Positions 8,997 to 17,387 of a stretch of 64,000 nucleotides of DNA are shown here, piece by piece (the stretch's first letter is position 1; each line of letters opens with the position of its first letter). Source of the DNA: Promicromonospora sp. Populi (GTDB lineage: Bacteria; Actinomycetota; Actinomycetes; Actinomycetales; Cellulomonadaceae); assembly GCF_041081105.1 (NCBI RefSeq), contig NZ_CP163528.1:1364001-1428000 (forward strand). Reading direction: 5' to 3'. The position numbers and the translations under genes were made by a program. Under the pieces are notes generated by a model, which was given only the letters and a program-made list of their open reading frames with translations, was not told the origin of the DNA and searched no databases.

Positions 8997-10640
8997 CTAC
9001 TCGGTGAACGTGATGACGTTGTAGACCTCGTCCTGCACCGGCGAGACCGGGTAACCCTGGACCTGCTCGGTGAACGCGAGCGACGGCACGGGGCTGGCCA
9101 GCGGCACACCCGGCAGGAAGTCCATCACTGCCTCGTTCGCAGCCTGGTACAGCGCCTCCTGGTCGGCGACCGGCGCGTAGCGGGCGTCGCTCAGGCTCTG
9201 GAAGAGGTCCGGGTCGTTGAAGCCCCACTCGGACGACTCGGCGCCGAAGAACGTGCCGATGAAGTTGTAGGTGTCGTTGTAGTCACCCGTCCAGCCCAGC
9301 AGGTGCAGCCCGTGGTTCGCGCTGCCCTGGATGGTGTCGAGGTAGGTGGGGCTCCACGGCTCCGGCGTTGCCGTCACCGTGATGCCGACCTCCTCCAGGT
9401 CGGCCGAGATGGCCTCGTAGATCGCCGCCGCGTCCGGCATGTACGGCCGCGAGACGTCGGTCGGGTAGTTGAACTCGAGCTCGAGGTTCTCCTGCCCGGC
9501 CTCGGCCAGGAGCTCACGCGCGAGGTCCTGGTCGTACTCGTACGTGGCGACGTCCTCGCTGTAGCCCGACACGATCGACGGGACGAACTGCGTGGCGACC
9601 TCGGTGCCCTCGGGGAGCGCGGCCTGGACCAGCGCCTCCTTGTCGATCGCGTGGGCGATCGCCTGGCGCACCAGCGGGTCGTCCAGCGGCGCCTGCGCCT
9701 GGTTCATGCCCAGGTACAGGATGTTGAAGGGCTCACGGTCCAGGATCTGGTAGCCGGCCGTCGCGAGTGCGTCGACGTCGGCGGGGGCGACCAGGTCGTA
9801 ACCGTCGATGTCGCCGGCCTCGAGCGCCTGGCGGCGCGCGGTGGGCTCGGCGATCACCGTGAAGACGATCTCCTGGACGTCGCCGAACTCGCCCCAGTAG
9901 TCGTCGTACGCGCTGAGGTTGATCGACTCGCCGGTGTTCCACGACTCGAACGTGTACGGGCCGGTCCCGACCGGGTGCCCCATGGCGTACTCGGAGAGCT
10001 CGGGCGCGTCCTCGGCGCCACCGATCTCGTCAGCGCCGAACTCCTCCAGCGCCGTGGGCGACTGGATCGAGAACGACGGCAGCGAGAGCGCCGGCACGAG
10101 CTCGGGCAGCGGGCTCCGCAGCGTCACGACGGCCGTTGCGGCGTCGGAGGCCGCGCAGGACTCGTACTTGCCGTTCTCGCCCTGACCACCGAACACGTGC
10201 GTGTAGTAGTACGACAGCGACTCCGACGCGGCCAGGCCGGTCCAGCTGGCCCAGCGGTCGAAGTTGAAGCACACGGCCTCGGCGTCGAAGGGCGTGTCGT
10301 CGTGGAACGTGACGCCCTCCTTGAGGTGGAAGGTGTACTCCAGGCCGTCCTCGCTGATGTCCCAGCTCTCCGCGAGCAGCGGAGCGGGGTCGGCGGTGCC
10401 GGGCTCGACACCGACGAGGCCCTCGAAGATCTGGCGTGCGACCCGGAACGACTCGCCGTCACTGGCGAACGCCGGGTCGAGCGAGCCGGGGTCGGCGGAG
10501 GCGGCGAACACGAACGTGGTCTTGGCGTCCCCCCCACTACCCTCGGGGTCCCGCTCGCTCGCGACACAACCACTCAGCGCTACTGCGAGCGCGGTCACCA
10601 AGGTGACGCCGCCCGCGAGGCGCGTAGCGCGTCGACGCAT
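8997..10640 (-). CDS. Peptide ABC transporter substrate-binding lipoprotein (family 5)
   Basis: A 547-residue secreted lipoprotein. The N-terminus MRRRATRLAGG, a hydrophobic core and the lipobox LSGC give cleavage before Cys about 27 residues in. The mature part is an SBP family 5 protein: FVFAASADPGSLDPAF near the start, RQIFEGLVGVEPG, the YTFHLKEGVTFHDD signature and VRQAIAHAIDKEAL later. It captures peptides outside the cell and delivers them to the permeases downstream. The start at 10640 has an excellent AAGGAG site; the in-frame extension upstream to 10853 is not needed. Anchoring requires Lgt, whose gene in this window is frameshifted. Confidence 0.95.
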   Translation of the reverse strand: MRRRATRLAGGVTLVTALAVALSGCVASERDPEGSGGDAKTTFVFAASADPGSLDPAFASDGESFRVARQIFEGLVGVEPGTADPAPLLAESWDISEDGLEYTFHLKEGVTFHDDTPFDAEAVCFNFDRWASWTGLAASESLSYYYTHVFGGQGENGKYESCAASDAATAVVTLRSPLPELVPALSLPSFSIQSPTALEEFGADEIGGAEDAPELSEYAMGHPVGTGPYTFESWNTGESINLSAYDDYWGEFGDVQEIVFTVIAEPTARRQALEAGDIDGYDLVAPADVDALATAGYQILDREPFNILYLGMNQAQAPLDDPLVRQAIAHAIDKEALVQAALPEGTEVATQFVPSIVSGYSEDVATYEYDQDLARELLAEAGQENLELEFNYPTDVSRPYMPDAAAIYEAISADLEEVGITVTATPEPWSPTYLDTIQGSANHGLHLLGWTGDYNDTYNFIGTFFGAESSEWGFNDPDLFQSLSDARYAPVADQEALYQAANEAVMDFLPGVPLASPVPSLAFTEQVQGYPVSPVQDEVYNVITFTE

Positions 10641-10721
10641 GGCACTCTCCTTCCTCGGGCGCACCGGCGGGTCCCGGGTTCGGGCACGACGGCGCGCAGA
10701 CGTTTGGGCTGACCTTAGGAG

Positions 10722-10781
10722 CCCTTTCGTTGCTTCCGTATTTCGCTCCTCCACTCGCAATCCAATCGTGACCCTTTCGTT
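10722..10781 (-). repeat. Direct repeat upstream of the binding-protein gene
   Basis: The 10-mer AACGAAAGGG (minus-strand reading) occurs twice, at 10722-10731 and 10772-10781, exactly 50 bases apart. It lies in the 160-base intergenic region between the divergent binding-protein and methyltransferase genes. Possible regulator sites. Confidence 0.5.
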
Positions 10782-10800
10782 ACCGCCAGGACTGTGGTAA

Positions 10801-11649
10801 GTGGCGGGTAGTTCACCCAGCCGTGCGGGCGTGGATGATGGCTCCGTGAGCAACGACGAGCCCGTGTCCTTCGGCTACCGCGACCTGCCGGACGACGGCG
10901 GCGCGGCCCGCAGCTGGTGGGACGCCAACGCCGGCGAGTACCTCGACGAGCATCGGGACTTCCTCGGCGACGCCGGGTTCCGCTGGGGCCCGGAGGGGCT
11001 CACCGAGGCGGAGGCGGGCCTGCTGGGCGACGTCGCCGGGCGGGACGTCCTGGAGGTCGGGGCCGGAGCCGCGCACTGCTCGCGCTGGCTGGTCTCCCGC
11101 GGCGCCCGAGCGGTCGCCACCGACTACTCGGCGGGCATGCTGGCGGGCGCCACTCGCCTCGACGGCGCCACCGGCGTCGTCGTACCCCTGGTCCAGGCGG
11201 ATGCGCGGGCGCTGCCGTTCGCGGACGGCTCGTTCGACATCGTCTTCACCTCGTTCGGCGCCCTCCCGTTCGTGCCCGACGCCGGTGCGGTGCACCGCGA
11301 GGTCGTCCGGGTGCTGCGCCCTGGCGGCCGCTGGGTGTTCTCGGTGACCCACCCCCTGCGGTGGGCGTTCCCGGACGACCCGACAACCCGCGGCCTGACG
11401 GCGACCCGCTCGTACTTCGACCGCCGCCCCTACGTGGAGGCCGACGCCGCGGGCCGCGTCCTGTACGCGGAGTACCACCGCACCGTCGGCGACCACGTGC
11501 GCGACATCGCCGCCGCGGGCCTGCGCCTGGTGGACCTGGTCGAACCGGAGTGGCCGGACTGGAACACCCAGACCTGGGGCGGCTGGGGCCCGGACCGCGG
11601 CCGCTACCTCCCGGGCACAGCAATATTCGTGACAACCCGCCCGGAGTAA
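10801..11649 (+). CDS. Class I SAM-dependent methyltransferase
   Basis: A protein of up to 282 residues with a single Rossmann-type methyltransferase fold. The SAM-binding motif I is VLEVGAGAAHCSRWL, followed by the acidic end of strand 2 (AVATDYSAGML), LVQADARALPFADGSFDIVFTSFG (motifs II/III) and VLRPGGRWVFSVTHP. The sequence resembles the UbiE/Methyltransf_11 group; the substrate is unknown. Two starts are possible. GTG at 10801 has AGGA nine bases upstream, and GTG at 10846 (VSNDEPVSFGY) begins closer to the conserved part. The gene is divergent from the transporter operon and convergent with polA. Confidence 0.88.
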   Translation: MAGSSPSRAGVDDGSVSNDEPVSFGYRDLPDDGGAARSWWDANAGEYLDEHRDFLGDAGFRWGPEGLTEAEAGLLGDVAGRDVLEVGAGAAHCSRWLVSRGARAVATDYSAGMLAGATRLDGATGVVVPLVQADARALPFADGSFDIVFTSFGALPFVPDAGAVHREVVRVLRPGGRWVFSVTHPLRWAFPDDPTTRGLTATRSYFDRRPYVEADAAGRVLYAEYHRTVGDHVRDIAAAGLRLVDLVEPEWPDWNTQTWGGWGPDRGRYLPGTAIFVTTRPE

Positions 11650-11674
11650 CGGCGAGACCTGGTGCCTGCGCCGA

Positions 11675-14404
11675 TCAGTGGCCCGCCTCGTGCCAGGTCT
11701 GGCCCGTGCCTACCGAGACGTCCAGCGGGACGTTCAGCTCGAAGGCGGCGCCCATCTGGGTGCGCAGCACCTCCTCCGCCGCGGGCCGCTCCCCCGGCGA
11801 GACCTCGAGAACGAGCTCGTCGTGCACCTGCAGCAGGAGGCGCGAGGTGAGCCCCCGCGCGTCTAGCTCACGCTGCACACCGAGCATGGCGAGCTTGATG
11901 ATGTCGGCGGCGCTCCCCTGGATCGGCGCGTTGAGCGCCATACGCTCGGCCATCTGGCGGCGCTGCCGGTTGTCGCTCGTGAGGTCGGGCAGGTAGCGGC
12001 GCCGGCCCAGGATGGTCGCGGTGTAACCCGTGGCGCGGGCCTCCTCGACCACACCCGCGAGGTAGTCGCGCACGCCCCCGAACCGCTCGAAGTAGTCGTC
12101 CATCAGGGTCTGCGCCTCGCTCGTGGCGATGTTCAGCTGCTGCGACAGGCCGAACGCGCTCAGGCCGTAGGCCAGGCCGTACGACATCGCCTTGATCTTG
12201 GAGCGCATCTCCGGCGTCACGTCGGCGGGCTCGACCTCGAACACCCGCGAGCCCACGTACCGGTGCAGGTCCTCCCCCGAGTTGAACGCTGCGATCAGGC
12301 CCTCGTCACCCGACAGGTGCGCCATGATCCGCATCTCGATCTGGCTGTAGTCGGCAGTCAGCAGCGACTCGAAGCCGGCACCGACCTGGAAGGCCCGCCG
12401 GATCTGCCGGCCGGCCTCCGTGCGGATCGGGATGTTCTGCAGGTTCGGGTCGGTCGAGCTCAGGCGGCCGGTGGCGGCGATGGTCTGCTGGAACGTCGTG
12501 TGGATGCGGCCGTCCGGGGCGACGGACTTGAGCAGCCCCTCCACCGTGACCCGCAGGCGCGACACGTCGCGGTGGGCCAGCAGGTGCGCGAGGAACGGGT
12601 GCTCCGTCTTGACGAACAGGTCCTGCAGGCTCGCCGCGTCGGTTGTGTACCCGGTCTTGATCTTCTTCGTCTTGGGCATGCCCAGCTGGTCGAACAGGAC
12701 CTCCTGCAGCTGCTTGGGGCTGCCGAGGTTCACCTCGCGGTCGATCACGGCGTACGCGTCGGCGGCGGCGTCGGCCACCCCCTGCGCGAACTGCTTCTCC
12801 AGGCCGGTGAGGTACTCGGTATCGGCGGCGATGCCGGTGCGCTCCATCCGTGCCAGCACGGCCGACAGCGGCAGCTCGACGTCGTCCAGCAGGTGGGTGG
12901 CCCCGCGGTCGGCGAGCTCGCCCGCCAGGGCGGTCGCCAGCTCGGCGACGCCGTGGGCGCGCACCGCCTCGGCCTGCCCCTCGGACTCGCCCTCGAGCGA
13001 GAGGTCCAGGGCGCCCTGGGCGCCTTCGGGCTCCACGACCTTGAGCGGATGGCCGAGGTGGCGCACCGCGAGGTCCCCCAGGTCATAGCCCCGCTGGTCG
13101 GGGTAGCACAGGTAGGCCGCGAGCTCGGTGTCGAACACGACGCCGTTGAGGTCCAGGCCGCGCGCGGAGAGCATGTGGGCCGCCGCCTTGGCGCCGTGCA
13201 GGGTCTTGGGCGCCCCCGCGTCGGCCAGCCAGGCCGCGAGCGCCTTCTCGTCCTCGGGTCCGAGCTGCGTGAGATCGAGGTAGGCGGCCACGCCGTCGGG
13301 CTCCGCCACGGCCACGGCCCAGGCATCGCCGCCGCCGGGTACCGCCTTGCCGGCCACCTCCACGCCCACCTGCTCCGTCCGGGCCGCCAGCCAGTCGCCG
13401 AGTGAGCCGGGGATAACGTCGACCAGGTCGAGCTCGACCCCGGCCTCCGTCGGGACCTCCTCGTCGGCAACGCCCGCGGGGTCCACGGCGAGCAGGCGAT
13501 CACGCAGCTGGCCGAACTGCAGGGTGTCGGAGACGAGGTGCACGGCCTCGCGGTCGAAGCCCTCCAGGGCGAGGTCGGCCACCCCGAGCGGCAGCTCGAC
13601 GTCGGTCAGGAGCGCGTTGATCTCTCGGTTCAGCCGCACCTGCTCGAGGTGCTCGCGCAGGCTCTCGCCGGCCTTGCCCTTGACCTCGTCCGCGGCGTCG
13701 AGCAGCGCGGCGAGGCCGTCGTGCGCGGTGATCCACTTGGCGGCCGTCTTGGGCCCGACGCCGGGCACCCCCGGCAGGTTGTCGCTGGTCTCGCCCACGA
13801 GGGCCGCCAGGTCCGGGTAGCGCTCGGGCGGGACGCCGTACTTGGCCTCGACCGCTGCCGGGTCCATGCGGGCCAGCTCGGACACGCCCTTCTTCGGGTA
13901 CAGCACCGTGACGTCGCGATTGACGAGCTGCAGCGTGTCGCGGTCGCCCGAGCACACCAGCACGTCCATACCGGCGGCACTGGCCTGCGTGGCGAGCGTG
14001 GCGAGGATGTCGTCCGCCTCGATGCCCGGGAGCTCGACCGACCGAACGCGCAGGGTGTCCAGCACCTCCTTGATGAGCGGCACCTGCCCCTTGAACGCGT
14101 CCGGCGTGGCGGCTCGCGTGCCCTTGTACTCGGGGAACCGCTCGGTGCGGAACGTCACCCGGCCCGCGTCGAACGCAACAGCCATGTGGGTCGGCTGCTC
14201 GTCCCGGAGCAGGTTCGTCAGCATCGACGTGAAGCCGTAGACGGCGTTGGTGATCTGTCCTGAGCTGGTCGCGAGGGTGTCGGGCAGCGCGTAGAACGCC
14301 CGATAGGCCATGGAATGGCCATCGATCAGCAGGAGACGGGGGCGGCCTGACGCAGGCTTGCCCGGAGTACGGCTTGGCACGGTGGAGGTCACGCCTGACA
14401 ACAT
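11675..14404 (-). CDS. polA: DNA polymerase I
   Basis: A 909-residue replication and repair polymerase. The N-terminal 5'-nuclease domain has LLLIDGHSMAYRAFYALP and GIEADDILATLA. The central exonuclease-like domain lacks the DxE motif where proofreading enzymes carry it (AVAVAEPDGVAAYLDL), so 3'-5' proofreading is probably absent, as known for mycobacterial Pol I. The polymerase domain has motif A LTADYSQIEMRIMAHLSG, an O-helix ending MSYGLAYG, and motif C LLLQVHDELVLEV. The start is ambiguous: ATG 14404 has no ribosome site, whereas GTG 14392 sits seven bases after a TATGTT -10 box and would be leaderless (905 residues). Confidence 0.96.
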   Translation of the reverse strand: MLSGVTSTVPSRTPGKPASGRPRLLLIDGHSMAYRAFYALPDTLATSSGQITNAVYGFTSMLTNLLRDEQPTHMAVAFDAGRVTFRTERFPEYKGTRAATPDAFKGQVPLIKEVLDTLRVRSVELPGIEADDILATLATQASAAGMDVLVCSGDRDTLQLVNRDVTVLYPKKGVSELARMDPAAVEAKYGVPPERYPDLAALVGETSDNLPGVPGVGPKTAAKWITAHDGLAALLDAADEVKGKAGESLREHLEQVRLNREINALLTDVELPLGVADLALEGFDREAVHLVSDTLQFGQLRDRLLAVDPAGVADEEVPTEAGVELDLVDVIPGSLGDWLAARTEQVGVEVAGKAVPGGGDAWAVAVAEPDGVAAYLDLTQLGPEDEKALAAWLADAGAPKTLHGAKAAAHMLSARGLDLNGVVFDTELAAYLCYPDQRGYDLGDLAVRHLGHPLKVVEPEGAQGALDLSLEGESEGQAEAVRAHGVAELATALAGELADRGATHLLDDVELPLSAVLARMERTGIAADTEYLTGLEKQFAQGVADAAADAYAVIDREVNLGSPKQLQEVLFDQLGMPKTKKIKTGYTTDAASLQDLFVKTEHPFLAHLLAHRDVSRLRVTVEGLLKSVAPDGRIHTTFQQTIAATGRLSSTDPNLQNIPIRTEAGRQIRRAFQVGAGFESLLTADYSQIEMRIMAHLSGDEGLIAAFNSGEDLHRYVGSRVFEVEPADVTPEMRSKIKAMSYGLAYGLSAFGLSQQLNIATSEAQTLMDDYFERFGGVRDYLAGVVEEARATGYTATILGRRRYLPDLTSDNRQRRQMAERMALNAPIQGSAADIIKLAMLGVQRELDARGLTSRLLLQVHDELVLEVSPGERPAAEEVLRTQMGAAFELNVPLDVSVGTGQTWHEAGH

Positions 14405-14405
14405 A
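14400..14405 (-). promoter_or_regulatory. -10 box for leaderless polA
   Basis: TATGTT on the minus strand, then seven bases, then GTG at 14392. It would place transcription start at the start codon. It also overlaps the candidate ATG at 14404. Confidence 0.5.
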
Positions 14406-14411
14406 GCCCGC

Positions 14412-14888
14412 ATGACTGACACGAGCCCTTCCGCGACGCCCCCAGCAGCCGGCACGGAGACCAGCCCAGCGGCCACCCCGCCGGCCGTCACCGACTGGAA
14501 GGCCTTGTACGCCGGTGCGGAGACCACCGGCACGCTCTTCGAGCGGATGGAGATGGAGCTCCTGGAGCTCGCGCCGGACCGCGCGGTCGGGCGGCTCCCG
14601 GTGAAGGGCAACACGCAGCCGGCGGGGCTGCTGCACGGCGGGGCGTCGGTGGTGCTCGCCGAGACGCTCGGCTCGCTGGCCGCGCAGGCGCACGCTGGGC
14701 CGGGCAAGAAGACCGTGGGGATCGAGGTCAGCGCCACGCACCATCGCGGGGCCCGCGAGGGCTACGTCACGGGTACCGCGACGGCGGTCCACCTGGGCCG
14801 CACGACGGCGTCCTACGAGATAGTCATCGTCGACGATGCCGGCAAGCGCGTGTGCACGGCCCGCCTGACCTGCCTGATCCTGAGCTGA
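14412..14888 (+). CDS. Hotdog-fold thioesterase, PaaI / DHNA-CoA hydrolase type
   Basis: A 158-residue single hotdog domain. Family marks are NTQPAGLLHGGASVVLAETLGS (the HGG...E element holding the catalytic Glu), KKTVGIEVSATHHRGA and GYVTGTATAVHLGRTTASYEI. Such enzymes hydrolyse aryl- or acyl-CoA thioesters, for example 1,4-dihydroxy-2-naphthoyl-CoA in menaquinone synthesis; the exact substrate is not decided by sequence. The first 35 residues are Pro/Ala/Thr-rich and disordered. The start at 14412 (MTDTSPS) is chosen because the longer frame runs into polA; the two divergent starts are seven bases apart. Confidence 0.9.
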   Translation: MTDTSPSATPPAAGTETSPAATPPAVTDWKALYAGAETTGTLFERMEMELLELAPDRAVGRLPVKGNTQPAGLLHGGASVVLAETLGSLAAQAHAGPGKKTVGIEVSATHHRGAREGYVTGTATAVHLGRTTASYEIVIVDDAGKRVCTARLTCLILS

Positions 14889-14917
14889 CGCGCAGAGCTG
14901 ACGCGCAGAGCCGAGGC

Positions 14918-15571
14918 TCAGCCGGCCTTCGCCGGGTGGCGGCGGGACGGCGCGCCGCCACCCACCGTGCGCATGTCGATGGGCCCGGACTCCATGACGG
15001 AGCGGGCGCGGCGGCGTCGGGCGATGAGGTCCTCGATACCGAGGCGAGCGGACCGGCGGCCGGCGGTCGCCGTGGCGTCGGCCGCGAGGCGGCGCTGCAG
15101 CGCGGCGACGGAGACCACGCGGTGGCCCGCGGCCGGGGCGAACCCGAGCCGGGCGAGGAAGCGCTGGACCCCGCGGTTGCCGGGTACCGGCGCGGAGTAG
15201 ATGTCGTGGCACTCGTGCTGGGCGGCGAGGTCGGCGGCGGCGCGCAGCAGCGCGTGCCCGACGCCGTGGCGGCGCGCCCGCGGGGCGACGAACAGCATGT
15301 CGATGTACAGGCTCGCGTGCTGCGCGAACATGTACGCGGCCACCACCCGGCCGAGGATCACGCCGACGACCTGGCCGTCCAGCCGTGCGACCAGCACGTG
15401 GCCACCCGCCGAGAGGAGGACGCTGAGGTGCTCCAGCAGCCGGTCGGCCTCCTGGGCCCCGAGCTGTGCCCCGGTGGGCGAGTCGTCACGTGCCTCGGTG
15501 GCCAGCGCGGCGACGGCCGGCAGGTCGTCCTCGCGTGCGAGATGAATGTCGGACACTGTACGCACGCTCAT
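14918..15571 (-). CDS. GNAT family N-acetyltransferase
   Basis: A 217-residue acetyl-CoA-dependent transferase. The fold is indicated by IHLAREDDLPAVAALATEA at the start, GQVVGVILGRVVAAY in the centre, and the pyrophosphate-binding loop VAPRARRHGVGHALLRAAA (Q/RxxGxG/A), followed by YSAPVPGNRGVQRFLARLGF. The C-terminal 50 residues are Arg-rich (RRRRARSVMESGPIDMRTVGG) and outside the core. The acceptor substrate is unknown. The start at 15571 has GGGAGGAG close upstream; the upstream in-frame extension is rejected. A TAGTGT at 15626-15621 may be its -10 box. Confidence 0.85.
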   Translation of the reverse strand: MSVRTVSDIHLAREDDLPAVAALATEARDDSPTGAQLGAQEADRLLEHLSVLLSAGGHVLVARLDGQVVGVILGRVVAAYMFAQHASLYIDMLFVAPRARRHGVGHALLRAAADLAAQHECHDIYSAPVPGNRGVQRFLARLGFAPAAGHRVVSVAALQRRLAADATATAGRRSARLGIEDLIARRRRARSVMESGPIDMRTVGGGAPSRRHPAKAG

Positions 15572-15677
15572 CTCCTCCCGGGTTCCTTTGGGCACGGACG
15601 CGAGGTCCGGTTCCGCGCAGACACTAGTCCTGACCGGGCCCACAGAAAACCGGCTCACCCCTTTTTCACCCGCTCTA

Positions 15678-15709
15678 GGGCCGCCAGGCGTCAGACGCCT
15701 TCGCGGCCC
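15678..15709 (-). terminator. Hairpin after pdtaR
   Basis: Nested stem GGGCCGC...GCGGCCC with an inner AGGCGT/ACGCCT stem, starting four bases after the pdtaR stop. There is no U-tract. Probable terminator. Confidence 0.65.
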
Positions 15710-15713
15710 CTGA

Positions 15714-16367
15714 TCAGGCGCCGACCTGCTCGATGACGGCGTCGGCGACCTCGCGCATGGTCAGGCGGCGGTCCATCGACGTCTTCTGGATCCAGCGGAA
15801 CGACTCCGGCTCCGACAGGCCCATCTTCGTCATCAGGAGGCCCTTGGCGCGGTCCACGCGCTTGCGGGTCTCGAAGCGCTCGGTGAGGTCGGCGACCTCG
15901 GCCTCCAGCGCGCCGATCTGCGAGTACCGGGAGATGGCGATCTCCACGGCGGGCAGCAGGTCGGCCGGGGTGAAGGGCTTGACGACGTACGCCATCGCGC
16001 CGGCGTCACGCGCCCGCTCGACGAGTTCGGTCTGCGAGAACGCCGTGAGCAGCACCACGGGCGCGGCGTGGGCCTTGCCGATGCGCTCGGCGGCGGAGAT
16101 GCCGTCCAGCTCGGGCATCTTGACGTCCATCACGACGACGTCGGGCTTCAGCTCGATCGCCAGGTTGACGGCGGTCTCGCCGTCGCCGGCCTCGCCCACC
16201 ACGTCGAAGCCCGCCTCGCGCAGGGTCTCCACCACGTCCATGCGGATGAGCGCCTCGTCCTCCACCACGATCGCGGTGCGGCGGGGGTTGGCAGGAGCGG
16301 CCGCCGGCTCGGCGTCGACCAGCGGGGGCAGATCCAGGGAAAGCTTCTCGGTGTTCTCGTCGGTCAC
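15714..16367 (-). CDS. pdtaR: ANTAR-domain response regulator PdtaR
   Basis: A 217-residue two-domain regulator. The receiver domain begins TAIVVEDEALIRMDVVETL, with phosphoacceptor Asp81 in VVVMDVKMPELDG and the conserved Lys in VVKPFTPADL. The C-terminal ANTAR RNA-binding domain reads DRAKGLLMTKMGLSEPE...TMREVADAVI. Phosphorylated proteins of this family bind tandem hairpins in nascent RNA and block termination. The partner histidine kinase (PdtaS type) is not in the window. The start is GTG 16367, placed seven bases after a TAGGAT box; ATG 16376 overlaps that box. Confidence 0.94.
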   Translation of the reverse strand: MTDENTEKLSLDLPPLVDAEPAAAPANPRRTAIVVEDEALIRMDVVETLREAGFDVVGEAGDGETAVNLAIELKPDVVVMDVKMPELDGISAAERIGKAHAAPVVLLTAFSQTELVERARDAGAMAYVVKPFTPADLLPAVEIAISRYSQIGALEAEVADLTERFETRKRVDRAKGLLMTKMGLSEPESFRWIQKTSMDRRLTMREVADAVIEQVGA

Positions 16368-16374
16368 GGGGTAC

Positions 16375-16380
16375 ATCCTA
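16375..16380 (-). promoter_or_regulatory. -10 box for leaderless pdtaR
   Basis: TAGGAT, seven bases, then GTG at 16367. It sets the start codon used here. Confidence 0.6.
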
Positions 16381-16426
16381 CGATGCGCGGACCCGGGCTT
16401 GGGGCCTGGACCTGGGGTGTGGTTCG

Positions 16427-16453
16427 ATGTCCGCCGGGACATGTTTTATGTCC
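16427..16453 (+). repeat. Overlapping palindromes upstream of tRNA-Leu
   Basis: ATGTCC occurs at 16427-16432 and 16448-16453, with its complement GGACAT between them at 16437-16442. The two copies can form alternative stems (ATGTCC-gccg-GGACAT and GGACAT-gtttt-ATGTCC). The element ends five bases before the tRNA gene and overlaps the likely promoter. Confidence 0.5.
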
Positions 16454-16458
16454 AGCAG

Positions 16459-16542
16459 GCCGGGTTGGCGGAACAGGCAGACGCGGCGCTCTCAAAAAGC
16501 GCTGTCCGAGAGGACATGTGGGTTCGAGTCCCACACCCGGCA
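16459..16542 (+). tRNA. tRNA-Leu (anticodon CAA)
   Basis: An 84-base class II tRNA. The acceptor arms GCCGGGT and ACCCGGC pair perfectly, with discriminator A. The anticodon stem GCGCT/AGCGC holds the loop CTCAAAA, so the anticodon is CAA (reads UUG). A long variable arm follows, then the T-arm GTGGG-TTCGAGT-CCCAC. CCA is not encoded. It lies alone between divergent pdtaR and the SDR gene. Confidence 0.97.
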
Positions 16543-16574
16543 CACATCCACAGGCCTCCAGGCCCAGCAAGGGC

Positions 16575-17387
16575 TCAGCGCACGGAGCGCAGGACTATCT
16601 CGTCGAACGCCCGGTCCGGAAGCGTGCGGCCGAGCTGCAGCAGGTCCTCCGCCATGAGGCCGACGGCGTAGCGCGTCTCCGGCCGGTCTGCCTCGATCGC
16701 CTTCCGGATCACCTCCGCGACCACGCTGCCCTCCGAACCCTGCTGGTCCGGACCGGACCCGGTGCGGGCCGCCATGGCGTTGGCCATGTGCCGGTAGGCG
16801 CCGTCGCCGGAGAACTCCCGGAGCTGGTCGGCGGCGTGCTCGCCGAACTCGGTCTTGATGATGCCGGGCTGGATGATCACCACGTCGATCCCGAACTCCC
16901 CGGCCTCCATGCGGAGCGTGTCGGAGAGCGCCTCGAGCGCGTGCTTTGCCGCGTAGTACCAGGCGCCGAGCGGCATCGCGATCTCGCCGGCGACGGAGGA
17001 CACGTTGACGATCGTGCCGGACCCCTGCGCCCGCATGTGCGGCAGCACGAGCTGGGCCAGCCTGGCGGGCGCGAGCAGGTTCAGGTCGAGGTACTCGCGG
17101 GCCGTGCCGATCGGCACGTCCTCCACGGCTCCGTGCAGGACCGTCCCCGCGTTGTTGACCAGCACGTCGATCCGCCCCTGCTCCGCGATCACCGTCTCGA
17201 CCACCCGGTCCAGGTCCGCGGGCTCGCGCAGGTCCGTCGGGACCACGTGCCCGCCCGCGGCCCGGAGCGCGTCCATCCGCCCGACGCGCCGCGCGGCGCC
17301 GTACACGACGTAGCCCGCGGCCAGCAGGTCGAGCGCGGTCGCCAGCCCGATCCCGGACGAGGCTCCCGTGACAAGACACACCTTCAT
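16575..17387 (-). CDS. Short-chain dehydrogenase/reductase
   Basis: A 270-residue classical SDR. The NAD(P)-binding motif is VTGASSGIGLATAL at the N-terminus, with an Arg pair after strand 2 (GAARRVGRM) suggesting NADP(H) preference. NNAG is conserved, and the catalytic Ser-Tyr-Lys set appears in NVSSVAG...YYAAKHALE. The substrate is unknown. The start at 17387 (MKVCLVTGASS) overlaps the stop of the RyR-domain gene as ATGA, so both are made from one transcript. That coupling is the only hint that this oxidoreductase works with the nucleotide-binding membrane protein. Confidence 0.92.
   Translation of the reverse strand: MKVCLVTGASSGIGLATALDLLAAGYVVYGAARRVGRMDALRAAGGHVVPTDLREPADLDRVVETVIAEQGRIDVLVNNAGTVLHGAVEDVPIGTAREYLDLNLLAPARLAQLVLPHMRAQGSGTIVNVSSVAGEIAMPLGAWYYAAKHALEALSDTLRMEAGEFGIDVVIIQPGIIKTEFGEHAADQLREFSGDGAYRHMANAMAARTGSGPDQQGSEGSVVAEVIRKAIEADRPETRYAVGLMAEDLLQLGRTLPDRAFDEIVLRSVR

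Noticed and set aside
14405..14737. Upstream extension of polA by 111 residues
   Set aside because: It runs across the thioesterase coding region and has no Pol I similarity.
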